Shown one piece after another: positions 44,292 to 53,191 of a stretch of DNA of 64,000 bases. The DNA comes from an uncultured Bacteroidales bacterium (GTDB lineage Bacteria > Bacteroidota > Bacteroidia > Bacteroidales > UBA932), in contig CASFSL010000009.1 in NCBI GenBank assembly GCA_949297365.1, forward strand, positions 1 through 64,000, given 5' to 3'. The position numbers and the translations under genes are program-made. A model generated the notes under the pieces. It had not been told where the DNA came from. It ran no database searches and was given only the letters and a program-made list of their open reading frames with translations. The number at the start of each line of letters is the position of its first letter. Positions within the stretch are counted from its first letter, which is position 1.

Positions 44292-46076
44292 TTATTGCTT
44301 GAAGCGTTCGAGGAGGGTCTCGGGGTTGTCGCTGCCCTTGGTCAGGAGGACGACCTCGCTGCGGGGCACTTTGTCTATGTCCAGGAAGATCATGCCGTCC
44401 ACGCAGTAGTTGAATTCCTTGTCCACGTTGTAGGCCAGGATGTCCGCGCCCAGCTTGACGTACTTTTTGAGCAGGGTGGGGATTCTGTACCGGCCGTCGC
44501 TCAGACGCTGGATGCATTTGTCCAGAGAGTCCACGTTTCCGGCCTTGCCTTTCAGCAGCAGGGCGGGGTCCACCCTCAGAAAGTCGTACTTGAAAGGTGT
44601 GCGCGGTGTCACCGGGCATTCTGGACTGCCGGGAGTGCACATTGACAGCCCGTAGATGATCAGGCTTCTGTAGAACGGCGGCAGCCAGCTCGTTATGCTG
44701 GCCGGTCCGAACAGGTATTTGCAGTTGCTGTATCGGATCACCGTGAACAGCAGACCCTTGATGAGCAGCATCAGGGGCAGGGCCTCTTTCTTGTACTCGA
44801 CAGAGAGGAATGACCGGCCCAGCTCTATACATTCGGGCAGTTTTTCGGTGAACTCTTTGGAGTACTTGAAGAGGGTATGGGTGTAGAATCCTTCGACTCC
44901 GTATCTCTCATATATCTCCCGGCCGATACCCAGCCGGTATGCTCCGGCCAGTTTACAGCTGTCCTTGTCCCAGAGTATGAGGTGCTTGTAGTAGCGGTCG
45001 TACTTGTCGGTGTCGATGCCTGCTCCGGTGCCTTCTCCCACCTGCCGGAATGACTCCTCCCTCCTCCGGCCTATCTCGGTCATCATGGCCGGGATCTGCT
45101 CCGTGTCGGCCAGATAGCAGCGGTATTTGTAGACCTCGAAGAGGGGGGTGAGGGCATCCATCTCCTTTGCCAGTTCCCGGCTGTCCACCGGCGGTATGAG
45201 CGGTTCCTGGGGCCTTTCGGTCAGATGTACCTCGAACCTTCCGGGTGTGTTGGCCTCCATGGCGTACACCCTGTTGCGCAGCATCCGGCCGAGTTCCCTG
45301 ATGTCGTCGTATCTCTGAATCTCGGAGGCGGGGAAGGGCCGGCCTATGCGCATTGTCACCGTCCTGCCGCTGCGCTTGAGCAGTTCATTGGGCAGATTGA
45401 CGGTACGCAGCATCGGATGGATTTTCCCTACGAAATGAAACCACCTGGAGTTGGTGCCGTCAAAATACACCGGAACCACGGGAACTCCGCTGTTGCGGAT
45501 CAGCTTCATGACAGTGCCTGACCATACTTTGTCGGCGGGCCTGCTGTATCCTTTGTAGCGGGTGGACACTTCTCCGGCAGGGAATATCCCCACGCATCCT
45601 CCTTTCTCCAGGATCTCCATCGCGGCCTTGATGCCGGAGAAGCTGCTCTTGAGCCCCTTGTTGTCGGAAAAGGGATTGACCGCCAGGAAACTGTCCTTGA
45701 GATTGGGGATGTGGGACAGTATGAAGTTGGTCATGATCTTGAAGTCAGGCCGGATGGCCGCCACCGTGTTGTACAGCACTATGCCGTCCCAGCCTCCGAA
45801 CGGGTGGTTGGAGACGATGATGAAGGGCCCTTGTTTCGGGATGTATTCCAGCTCCTCCTGCAGGATGTCGGCCGATATGCGGAATGTCTTCATGGCGGCC
45901 TTGGTGAACTCCCTGCCTCGGAACTCTCCGAACTCCGGATACAGACGGTTGATGCGGTTCAGCCCCATCATGGACATGGCGCAGGAGGCTGCGAGAGAGC
46001 CTGCAGGTCCCTTCAGGTTGAGAGCTTTCTGAATGTCAGATTTATTGATTAACTTTGTATCCGGCTTCACTGTCAT
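44292..46076 (-). CDS. Fused PlsC-type/GNAT-type acyltransferase (OlsF/Gls-like)
   Basis: The protein has 594 residues. The N-terminal lysophospholipid acyltransferase domain shows SNHPFGGWDGI (HX5D form of the catalytic box) and GIFPAGEVSTRYKG (glycerol-phosphate box variant). The C-terminal half is the hemolysin/OlsB-like N-acyltransferase: YRCYLADTEQIPAMMTEIGRRREESFRQVGEGTG, LGRSFLSVEYKKEALPLMLLIKGLL and FGPASITSWLP. In Flavobacterium a similar fusion (OlsF) makes ornithine lipid, and in Bacteroides separate glsB/glsA make glycine lipid. Here one chain holds both activities; the amino acid is not predictable. The ATG at 46076 is used because the -7 box lies just upstream of it and downstream of an earlier ATG at 46106. 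Confidence 0.85.
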   Translation of the reverse strand: MTVKPDTKLINKSDIQKALNLKGPAGSLAASCAMSMMGLNRINRLYPEFGEFRGREFTKAAMKTFRISADILQEELEYIPKQGPFIIVSNHPFGGWDGIVLYNTVAAIRPDFKIMTNFILSHIPNLKDSFLAVNPFSDNKGLKSSFSGIKAAMEILEKGGCVGIFPAGEVSTRYKGYSRPADKVWSGTVMKLIRNSGVPVVPVYFDGTNSRWFHFVGKIHPMLRTVNLPNELLKRSGRTVTMRIGRPFPASEIQRYDDIRELGRMLRNRVYAMEANTPGRFEVHLTERPQEPLIPPVDSRELAKEMDALTPLFEVYKYRCYLADTEQIPAMMTEIGRRREESFRQVGEGTGAGIDTDKYDRYYKHLILWDKDSCKLAGAYRLGIGREIYERYGVEGFYTHTLFKYSKEFTEKLPECIELGRSFLSVEYKKEALPLMLLIKGLLFTVIRYSNCKYLFGPASITSWLPPFYRSLIIYGLSMCTPGSPECPVTPRTPFKYDFLRVDPALLLKGKAGNVDSLDKCIQRLSDGRYRIPTLLKKYVKLGADILAYNVDKEFNYCVDGMIFLDIDKVPRSEVVLLTKGSDNPETLLERFKQ

Positions 46077-46092
46077 AGTGCAAAAATATCCT

Positions 46093-46100
46093 ACAAAGAT
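46093..46100 (-). promoter_or_regulatory. -7 promoter box of the acyltransferase gene
   Basis: TATCTTTG on the minus strand, 16 bp before the chosen ATG and inside the longer frame. Confidence 0.5.
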
Positions 46101-46114
46101 AAACATATTTTCAA

Positions 46115-47935
46115 ATGGACATATTGGACAAACTGAAAATGCTGCCTCACAGTCCCGGAGTCTACCGTTTTCTGGACGCTTCGGGGACGGTGATATACGT
46201 GGGCAAGGCCAAGGACCTGAAGAACCGGGTGTCGCAGTATTTCAGGCCCAACGGGCTGAACCGCAAGACCCGTGTGATGGTCTCGAAGATAGCCGACATA
46301 CACCATACCGTAGTAGGCTCGGAGGCGGATGCATTCCTGCTGGAGAACAATCTTATCAAGCAGTATCAGCCGCGCTACAATATCCTGCTCAAGGACGGGA
46401 AGACCTATCCGTGGATCTGCCTGAGGAACGAGAAGTTCCCCAGGGTGACGGTTACCCGCCGGTTCGTCAAGGACGGTTCCAGGTATTTCGGGCCGTACAG
46501 CTCGGCCATGCACGCGCACAATCTGCTGGCTCTGATCAATACACTCTACCGGCTGCGGACCTGCAAGTCCGCCATTACGGCCGAAGGTATCGCCAAAGGC
46601 AAGTACAAGGTATGCCTGGACTATCATCTGGGCAAATGCGCCGGGCCGTGTGTCGGGAAGATGAGCGAGGAGGAATACGGGGCGCAGATCGAGGCGATAG
46701 TGCAGATACTCAAGGGCAACTCCTATACGCTCATAAAGGACTTTGAGAAGCGGATGAAAGAGAGGGCGGCCGTGCTGGACTTCGAGGAGGCGCAGCTGTG
46801 GAAGGAGAAGATGGAGCTGCTGGAGAAGCATTATGCCAAATCGTTGATAGTAAATAGTAAAGGTATCAATGTGGATGTCTTCTACGTACTCATGGAGGGG
46901 CAGGATGCCTTCGGCAGCTTCCTGAGGGTGCATGACGGCGGCATCGTGCAGTCCATGAATCTGGAGATCAAGCTGCGTATAGAGGAGGAAGCTCCGGCTG
47001 TCCTGGGCTCGTTTATCTCCGGCATATACGAGAAGCTGGAGGAGTATGAGGGGCAGGATAGTGAGCGTCCTCAGGAGATAGTCGTGCCTTTCCTGCCGGA
47101 TATGCCCGAGGCGCTTCCGGGTGTCACGTTCACCGTGCCGGAGAAAGGGGACAGGCTCGCGCTTCTGGAGCTGGGGCGCAAGAATGCGGCTGCCATCAAG
47201 TTCGAGCGGCTCAAGCACGAGGAGTTCGTCAATCCCGAGGAGCACTCGCAGCGTATCGTGGAGAATCTGCGCAAGGATCTGGGTATGGATGTGCCGCCGG
47301 TGCATATCGAGTGCTTTGACAACTCCAACATCCAGGGCACCAACCCGGTCGCCTCATGCGTGGTGTTCCGGGACGGTGCTCCGTCCAAGAAGGACTACCG
47401 GCATTTCAACATCAAGACTGTGGTGGGGGCCAATGACTTCGCGTCGATGAAGGAGGTGGTCAACAGAAGGTACTCCCGCCTGCTGGCCGAGGGCCAGGAA
47501 CTGCCTCAGCTGATAGTCATAGACGGCGGGCGCGGACAGGTGAATGCGGCGTACGAGGCGTTGAATGAGCTGGGCCTCATCGGGAAGGTGACGCTCATAG
47601 GCCTGGCCAAGCGGCTGGAGGAGGTCATAGTGCCGGGCGATCCGTATCCTCACTTTATCGACCGCAACTCCACGTCCCTGAAGGTGCTCATGCACATCCG
47701 GGACGAGGCGCACCGCTTCGGCATCACTCATCACCGCAACCGGCGCAGCGCGTCCTCCCTGGTCTCTGAGCTGGACAATATTCCCGGAGTAGGGGCGGTG
47801 AGCCGGGAGAAGCTGGTGACCAAATACAAGACCCTCTCCAGGATAAAGAGCGCGCCTTACCGCGAAATAGTCAATGTGATCGGAAAGCGCAGCGCGGAGG
47901 CGCTGTTTACCTGGTTCGGCCTGGACAAGGCCTAG
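46115..47935 (+). CDS. uvrC: UvrABC system protein C
   Basis: The 606-residue protein is full length. The GIY-YIG domain is at the N-terminus (LPHSPGVYRFLDASGTVIYVGKAKDLKNRVSQYF), the UvrBC (UVR) motif near residues 205-240 (KDFEKRMKERAAVLDFEEAQLWKEKMELLEKH), the RNase H-like nuclease domain with HIECFDNSNIQGTNPVASCVVF and VIDGGRGQVNAAYEAL, and a C-terminal helix-hairpin-helix (NIPGVGAVSREKLVTKYKTLSRIKSA). It makes the two incisions of nucleotide excision repair. Its stop codon overlaps the convergent gene's stop on a shared CTAG. Confidence 0.97.
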   Translation: MDILDKLKMLPHSPGVYRFLDASGTVIYVGKAKDLKNRVSQYFRPNGLNRKTRVMVSKIADIHHTVVGSEADAFLLENNLIKQYQPRYNILLKDGKTYPWICLRNEKFPRVTVTRRFVKDGSRYFGPYSSAMHAHNLLALINTLYRLRTCKSAITAEGIAKGKYKVCLDYHLGKCAGPCVGKMSEEEYGAQIEAIVQILKGNSYTLIKDFEKRMKERAAVLDFEEAQLWKEKMELLEKHYAKSLIVNSKGINVDVFYVLMEGQDAFGSFLRVHDGGIVQSMNLEIKLRIEEEAPAVLGSFISGIYEKLEEYEGQDSERPQEIVVPFLPDMPEALPGVTFTVPEKGDRLALLELGRKNAAAIKFERLKHEEFVNPEEHSQRIVENLRKDLGMDVPPVHIECFDNSNIQGTNPVASCVVFRDGAPSKKDYRHFNIKTVVGANDFASMKEVVNRRYSRLLAEGQELPQLIVIDGGRGQVNAAYEALNELGLIGKVTLIGLAKRLEEVIVPGDPYPHFIDRNSTSLKVLMHIRDEAHRFGITHHRNRRSASSLVSELDNIPGVGAVSREKLVTKYKTLSRIKSAPYREIVNVIGKRSAEALFTWFGLDKA

Positions 47936-50928
47936 AATGTCAGGTTGAACAGCAGTTCGAAATGGTTTCTGGACCGGTCTTCGTTCGGCCCGGTGCGGGC
48001 ATATCTGACTCCTGCGCTTATGGGGAAACTGAGCTGTATGATGTTGAAGTCCAGGAGTACGTCGGCTCCGTATGAGAAGTAATCCTTCAGACTCTGTCCC
48101 CGGTTCAGCTCCATGGCGTAATCGGCGAAGGGTATCAGCTGCAGCCGCTTGACGTAGAGGAAAGTGCCTAAGCTGAAGTCACCGAGATAAATGGGGATGG
48201 CGTAATCTGCCGTAAGATTGACATAGGTGTCGGCGTAGCTGTACATGTTATAGCCTCTCGGCAAAGCCGCTATGGAGGAGGTCAGATACCTGTCCTGTCT
48301 CATCTGCATCTGGGCCGCGAAACTTAGCTTGAGACCCTGCTGGCGGGTGATGCCTGGGAGGTAGACGTATCCGCCGGCGTGTATCAGATCCCTGAAATAT
48401 CTGCCGCTGCCCGGTGAGGTCACTCCGCGCAATGTGATGCCGAAGCCCCATCTGGGATAGATCTGCGACTTGGCCGTGGGGATGACCTGACCGTAGGAGA
48501 TACCGTACTGGAGCTGGTGTCTCATGGTGGTATAGTCTCCGCCGACGGGCATGATCCTGTTCTCGGAAAGGCTGCACGAGTAAGCGAAATACCGGTCGTT
48601 GTTGAATCCCCATGAGACAAATGGAGTCAGACTGCGGTACCAGCCCCTGCTGTCGAACCTGAGCGGCCAGTACAGCATCGCACTGGCGGACAGGAGGGGA
48701 GTGTTGCGGTTCTCGTACATGTACTGCCCTCCGAAAGTCATGTCATAGACGGTGGTCATGGCATTGCGCTCATTGACATCGAACCGGGCTTCTAGTGCCA
48801 GGTTCCCTACGAGCCTGGTGTCTATGGAAAAATGGCCTGAGTGAAAGTATTTCCCGGTGTAGATGTCCTTTACGTAGCCGTAGCCCAGGGAAGTGATGAC
48901 AGAGCCGAGGGTGTTCTGGGAAAGTATGGTGGCTCCGAGAGAGGCGACTTGAGAGAATCTCTCGAACGAGAAGGTCATGATGCGGTCCACGTCCACATAT
49001 ACCGGGAACCACGAGTGTATCCTGAACGCATGGAGCAGCTTGCTGTACCGGCGGGAGGGATATTCCTGCGGATTGAGTATGCCGGAGTCAGCCGGAGACT
49101 TGCCGGTCGGAGTGTTCTTCAGTCTCTTTTCGCTCTGGGCTGAGAGAAGCTCCGCCAGCGGCCATCTATAGGGCTTGCTGAAGTCTGCCGCAGTGTCGCA
49201 CAGCTGTGCGTAGGCCGCTTTGACCGGACGGTATCCGTCGGGGCCGTATTCGCAGTAGTACAGTGTCTTTCCGGAGGGATCGAAATACGGGAAATCGGCT
49301 CCGTATCCGGAATTGGTCATCTTCAGGAGGGAGTCTGTCCCGAGGTCGTATCTGTAGATGTTGAGGACTCCGTCCAGGTCGCTGGAGAAGTACAGATGGT
49401 CTTTGTATGCTTTCAGACCCGATATGCTCTGGTGCTGCGGAGCCACTGTCCCGCTCCATTTTCCAGACTGAGGATCCAGCCTGAATATGCCGATGCCGTC
49501 CTCCATGATGACCGAGCAGTAGAGGATGCCGCCTACGAAGACGGACTCTCTTATCTGGCCTTTCCCGGGGGCCTCGGTCCGGCTCAGCGGCTCGCCGGTC
49601 TCTGACGACAGCAGTGTCAGATAGGAACTGCCGGTGACCGGGTACTCCGCGACGGCCAGGGTGTCACCTGTGGTCGATGGTGCCGGATTGAAATATTTGG
49701 CCCTGCGCTGGAGCGACTTGGTCCGGCCTGTGAGGATGTCGAAGCTCATGATGACCGAGAAGTCTTCTATGCCGGCCGCATTGTTGGTGATGCTCTCGGA
49801 CCAGTAGATGCGGTTCTTGCCGTCGTATGTCGGACGGGAGGCCGTGGAGTTGAAGAATCTCATGAAATGTTCCTTGCCGGAGGAGTCTATCATGACCAGT
49901 TTGCGTGCGGTCTCCATGCCCTCTTTCAGGAGCAGGACGGACCCGTAGTACGGCGATGCAGGGTTGGATATGTAGATAGGGTTGGAGAAATCGGTGTAAA
50001 GCCTTTCCTTTTTGGACGCCAGTCCGGTATATCCGGTGAAAGGGCTTCTGGACAGATAGTCGTTGCGCCACATCTCGCTCAGTACCTTCTGAGACCTTCG
50101 GAAATATTCCGCCTTGCCGGTCCCTGTCACGTATTTCACTGGGTCGATGAGCTTCCCTATGTTGTACCAACCCCTGACCGGTGTGGACAGATACTGTCCG
50201 ATCAGGTCGGTTACTCCGGATTCGTACCGGATATAGCTTTCCAGCAGATATCCGAACACATATTCATCCGGGGTGTGGTATCTGGAAGAGCCGAAAAGCA
50301 TCCTGTCCCAGGAACGGAAGTCCCGGTTGATGTACATTGCTCTCATGTATCTGGTGAAGTCGGCGTTTCTGCCCCGTCCTCCGCGCGTCAGTTCGGTCTC
50401 CGCCACCACTGCGTCGCCCTCCAGGACGTGTCCGCTTATGAAAAGTCCGAGCCCCAGGCCTGTAATCTGCTCTCCGAACGGATAGTAGAATACATTGTAT
50501 ATCCCTTTTGTGAAATGCTCCACCTGACCGACGTGCCTGGACTCGTGGGTGATGAGATGAGGTATCCATGAGTCGGGGTTGCTCCCGTAAGGGTCGGGAG
50601 ACGAGAACAGGTCCATGCGTTTCGGGGCCCATGTCACGACTCCGTTGCTAAGGGTAGTGTAGGGATGCAGTACTGCCGGTATGGGCTTGGGATTGATATT
50701 CAGCTCGGACATTACTGCCGGCCGCATCTTTTCAAGTGTGTACAGGTAGAGTCTGGCCAGGGAGTCCGTCTCCTCGGGATAGATGATGCTGTAGTGCTCA
50801 GAGGATATCTGTCTCCAGCGGGCCCGGAAAGGGTCGTTGCCCAAGGTGTAGTACTGGCAGAGCGCGGTCTGGGACGAGAGCACTGACAGGAACAGTAATG
50901 ACAAAAAAAACCGGGCTTTGTTCAACAT
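47932..50928 (-). CDS. HExxH/PD40-propeller/outer-membrane beta-barrel protein
   Basis: The 998-residue protein starts at the ATG at 50928, opening a signal peptide (MLNKARFFLSLLFLSVLSSQTALCQ). Residues about 27-300 form a metallopeptidase-like domain with HESRH at 128-132 (a zinc HExxH) and a downstream LEGDAVVAETE whose Glu170 could be the third ligand, as in gluzincins. Residues about 330-600 are beta-propeller with PD40-type blades (YFDPSGKTLYYCEYG, YFSSDLDGVLNIYRYD). The last about 350 residues are aromatic amphipathic strands ending FELLFNLTF, an outer-membrane barrel. Location is therefore probably outer membrane with a periplasmic or surface peptidase. Annotation as TolB-like would describe only the middle part. 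Confidence 0.75.
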   Translation of the reverse strand: MLNKARFFLSLLFLSVLSSQTALCQYYTLGNDPFRARWRQISSEHYSIIYPEETDSLARLYLYTLEKMRPAVMSELNINPKPIPAVLHPYTTLSNGVVTWAPKRMDLFSSPDPYGSNPDSWIPHLITHESRHVGQVEHFTKGIYNVFYYPFGEQITGLGLGLFISGHVLEGDAVVAETELTRGGRGRNADFTRYMRAMYINRDFRSWDRMLFGSSRYHTPDEYVFGYLLESYIRYESGVTDLIGQYLSTPVRGWYNIGKLIDPVKYVTGTGKAEYFRRSQKVLSEMWRNDYLSRSPFTGYTGLASKKERLYTDFSNPIYISNPASPYYGSVLLLKEGMETARKLVMIDSSGKEHFMRFFNSTASRPTYDGKNRIYWSESITNNAAGIEDFSVIMSFDILTGRTKSLQRRAKYFNPAPSTTGDTLAVAEYPVTGSSYLTLLSSETGEPLSRTEAPGKGQIRESVFVGGILYCSVIMEDGIGIFRLDPQSGKWSGTVAPQHQSISGLKAYKDHLYFSSDLDGVLNIYRYDLGTDSLLKMTNSGYGADFPYFDPSGKTLYYCEYGPDGYRPVKAAYAQLCDTAADFSKPYRWPLAELLSAQSEKRLKNTPTGKSPADSGILNPQEYPSRRYSKLLHAFRIHSWFPVYVDVDRIMTFSFERFSQVASLGATILSQNTLGSVITSLGYGYVKDIYTGKYFHSGHFSIDTRLVGNLALEARFDVNERNAMTTVYDMTFGGQYMYENRNTPLLSASAMLYWPLRFDSRGWYRSLTPFVSWGFNNDRYFAYSCSLSENRIMPVGGDYTTMRHQLQYGISYGQVIPTAKSQIYPRWGFGITLRGVTSPGSGRYFRDLIHAGGYVYLPGITRQQGLKLSFAAQMQMRQDRYLTSSIAALPRGYNMYSYADTYVNLTADYAIPIYLGDFSLGTFLYVKRLQLIPFADYAMELNRGQSLKDYFSYGADVLLDFNIIQLSFPISAGVRYARTGPNEDRSRNHFELLFNLTF

Positions 50929-50932
50929 GGCG

Positions 50933-50940
50933 CAAAGATA
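50933..50940 (-). promoter_or_regulatory. -7 promoter box of the HExxH gene
   Basis: TATCTTTG on the minus strand, ending only 4 bp before the chosen ATG at 50928, so the transcript may be leaderless or nearly so. Confidence 0.45.
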
Positions 50941-50942
50941 AC

Positions 50943-50950
50943 TATATTTG
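50943..50950 (+). promoter_or_regulatory. -7 promoter box of the Na/Pi transporter gene
   Basis: TATATTTG followed by CA, with TTTG at 50917-50920 (22-bp spacer). It is 17 bp before the ATG and only 2 bp from the opposing -7 box. Confidence 0.55.
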
Positions 50951-50967
50951 CACAAATAAGCTGTTAA

Positions 50968-52659
50968 ATGAGTACTGTATTTCAGATCCTGACACTGCTC
51001 GGAGCACTGGGCATGTTCTTGTACGGAATGACCCTGATGAGCGAGGGGCTTCAGAAAGTCGCCGGCAGCCGTCTCCGCTCCATCCTTTCGGCCATGACGG
51101 CCAATTCGTTCACCCGTATCCTGACAGGTACTTTGATTACGGCCATCATTCAGTCTTCCAGTGCGACGACGGTGATGATCGTCAGCTTCGTCAATGCCGG
51201 TCTTCTGAGCCTGACCCAGGCTGTGGGAGTCATCATGGGAGCCAATATCGGTACGACCGTCACCTCGTGGCTCATCTCCCTGCTGGGTTTCACCGCGGAC
51301 ATATCCACCCTTTCCATACCCCTGATAGGCATAGGCTTTGCCTTCATGATGTTCAAGTCGCAGAAGCGCAAGAACATCGGAGAGATGATTATCGGTTTCG
51401 CCATGCTCTTCCTCGGACTGAGTTTTCTCAAGGACTCAGTCCCGGACCTGAGTACCAATCCCGAGGCCATCGCATTTATCCAGAGATGGACTGACTGGGG
51501 ATTCTTCTCAGTCCTGATATTCGTGCTGGTAGGTACGGTGATGACTATCGTCCTGCAGTCTTCCAGTGCCACCGTCGCATTGACCCTGGTCATGGCCAGT
51601 CAGGGATGGATTCCGTTCGAGATGGCCGCAGCGATGGTGCTCGGCGAGAACATAGGCACCACCATTACCGCCAACATAGCGGCCTCTGTCGGCAACATCT
51701 CCGCGAAACGGGCGGCATTGGCCCATACGGTGTTCAACGTTTTCGGAGTCATCTGGGTGCTGGCACTGTACAAGCCGTTCCTGTGGCTGGTGTCCAAGAT
51801 CGTCGTAGGCCTGGGCGGCGAGGATCCCTTTGTATCGTCCGCGTCCCTGCTCTACGCCATATCCACCGTGCATACTCTGTTCAACCTGCTCAATACCTGT
51901 ATCCTCGTGTGGTTTACTCCGCAGATTGTCAAGTTCGTCACCTGGGTGCTCAAGGGGCACAAGGACGAGGAGGAGGTCTTCCGTCTCCGTTATATTCAGG
52001 GCGGTATGATGAGCACGGCCGAGCTTTCCCTGGAGCAGGCCGAGCAGGAGGTCGTGCATTTCTCCGAGATAGTCAAGAAGCAGTACAGATATGCCCGGCA
52101 GGCCGTCAACGAGGCGGATGACGAGAACCGTTTTGACGAGTTGTTCAAGAAGCTCGAGCATTACGAGCAGATAACCGACCGGATTGAGTTCGAGATCGCC
52201 AAGTATCTCAGCAATATACAGGAGAGCGACCTGAGCCAGGAGGGTACCAATAAGCTTCAGGCCATGTACAAGATCATCAGCGAGCTGGAGAGCATGGGGG
52301 ATTCCGGGTTCAATGTAGGCCGTATCCTGCAGCGCAAGAATCTGCACAGCCAGAAGTTCGATGAGGCTACGGTCAGGAAGCTCAACCACATGCTCGATCT
52401 GGTGGATGTGGCCATCGACAGCATGATAGCCAACCTCAAGGAGGGATTCCACCACGTGATCAACATCTCCAATGCGCAGGACGCCGAGCATGACATCAAC
52501 GAGTACCGTGACAATCTGAAGGAGGAACATCTGCGCAATATCGAGTCCGAGGAGAGCAGCTATCTCCGTGGAGTCTACTACATGGACCTTGTATCTGAGT
52601 GCGAGAGGGTCGGGGACTTCATCATCAATGTCTCCGAGGCTCTCGTGGAGCTCAACTGA
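50968..52659 (+). CDS. Na/Pi cotransporter family protein with PhoU-like tail
   Basis: The protein has 563 residues. The two inverted Na/Pi repeats are recognisable by the QSSSAT motif, present twice (TAIIQSSSATTVMIVSFVNAGLLS and TIVLQSSSATVALTLVMASQG), and by GANIGTT and GENIGTT after them. Spans reach about residue 320. A cytoplasmic helical PhoU-like domain (about 345-555) ends the protein. This family moves phosphate with sodium at the inner membrane. It is followed 10 bp later by the DUF1648 gene. Confidence 0.92.
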   Translation: MSTVFQILTLLGALGMFLYGMTLMSEGLQKVAGSRLRSILSAMTANSFTRILTGTLITAIIQSSSATTVMIVSFVNAGLLSLTQAVGVIMGANIGTTVTSWLISLLGFTADISTLSIPLIGIGFAFMMFKSQKRKNIGEMIIGFAMLFLGLSFLKDSVPDLSTNPEAIAFIQRWTDWGFFSVLIFVLVGTVMTIVLQSSSATVALTLVMASQGWIPFEMAAAMVLGENIGTTITANIAASVGNISAKRAALAHTVFNVFGVIWVLALYKPFLWLVSKIVVGLGGEDPFVSSASLLYAISTVHTLFNLLNTCILVWFTPQIVKFVTWVLKGHKDEEEVFRLRYIQGGMMSTAELSLEQAEQEVVHFSEIVKKQYRYARQAVNEADDENRFDELFKKLEHYEQITDRIEFEIAKYLSNIQESDLSQEGTNKLQAMYKIISELESMGDSGFNVGRILQRKNLHSQKFDEATVRKLNHMLDLVDVAIDSMIANLKEGFHHVINISNAQDAEHDINEYRDNLKEEHLRNIESEESSYLRGVYYMDLVSECERVGDFIINVSEALVELN

Positions 52660-52669
52660 TTGCAATATC

Positions 52670-53134
52670 ATGATACGGCGTTACATCAACTCTGTCCTGA
52701 ATATAGTCGCTGCGGTGGCGGTGCTTACAGCCTTCGCGCCCATGCTGTCATGGTCGCGGCTGGAGGGAGTGCCGGTGCCGAACCACTTTGATATCCACGG
52801 AGTTGTGGACAGAGTCGGAGACAGGAGCATCCTGCTGGTTGTCGCCCTTGTAGGACTTGGAGTCTACATACTGACGCTTCTGGCCCAGATTTTCCCCAAT
52901 ATCGTCAACCTTCCCGTCCCTGCCCGGAAAGCTGGAATCGCAAATGACGCCAAGCGGGACCTGGCCGCGCAGCTGGGCCTGCTGCTGTCCCTGCTGTTCT
53001 CTTTCTGCGCCAACTCTACGCTCTCGGTGGCCGCAGGTAAGACGCAGACGCTGAATATGTGGTTCATCTGGGGGATGATAGCACTGGTTCTTGTTTGTAT
53101 CGGTGCCGCCCTCTTCCGCATATACCGCCGATAA
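52670..53134 (+). CDS. DUF1648 membrane protein
   Basis: The protein has 154 residues from the ATG at 52670. It has four predicted spans. After the first, PMLSWSRLEGVPVPNHFDIHGVVDRVGDRSILLVV is the DUF1648 signature (P-x-H-F...G-x-x-D-x-x-G). Such domains occur in SdpI-type immunity proteins, but standalone members have no assigned role. It is probably co-transcribed with the Na/Pi gene. Confidence 0.78.
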   Translation: MIRRYINSVLNIVAAVAVLTAFAPMLSWSRLEGVPVPNHFDIHGVVDRVGDRSILLVVALVGLGVYILTLLAQIFPNIVNLPVPARKAGIANDAKRDLAAQLGLLLSLLFSFCANSTLSVAAGKTQTLNMWFIWGMIALVLVCIGAALFRIYRR

Positions 53135-53145
53135 CAAAAAATCAC

Positions 53146-53153
53146 TACCTTTG
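53146..53153 (+). promoter_or_regulatory. -7 promoter box of tyrS
   Basis: TACCTTTG followed by CG, 38 bp before the tyrS ATG. Confidence 0.5.
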
Positions 53154-53191
53154 CGTGGATTTACAACAGCAAAGCAGTTATTTCTCATACG

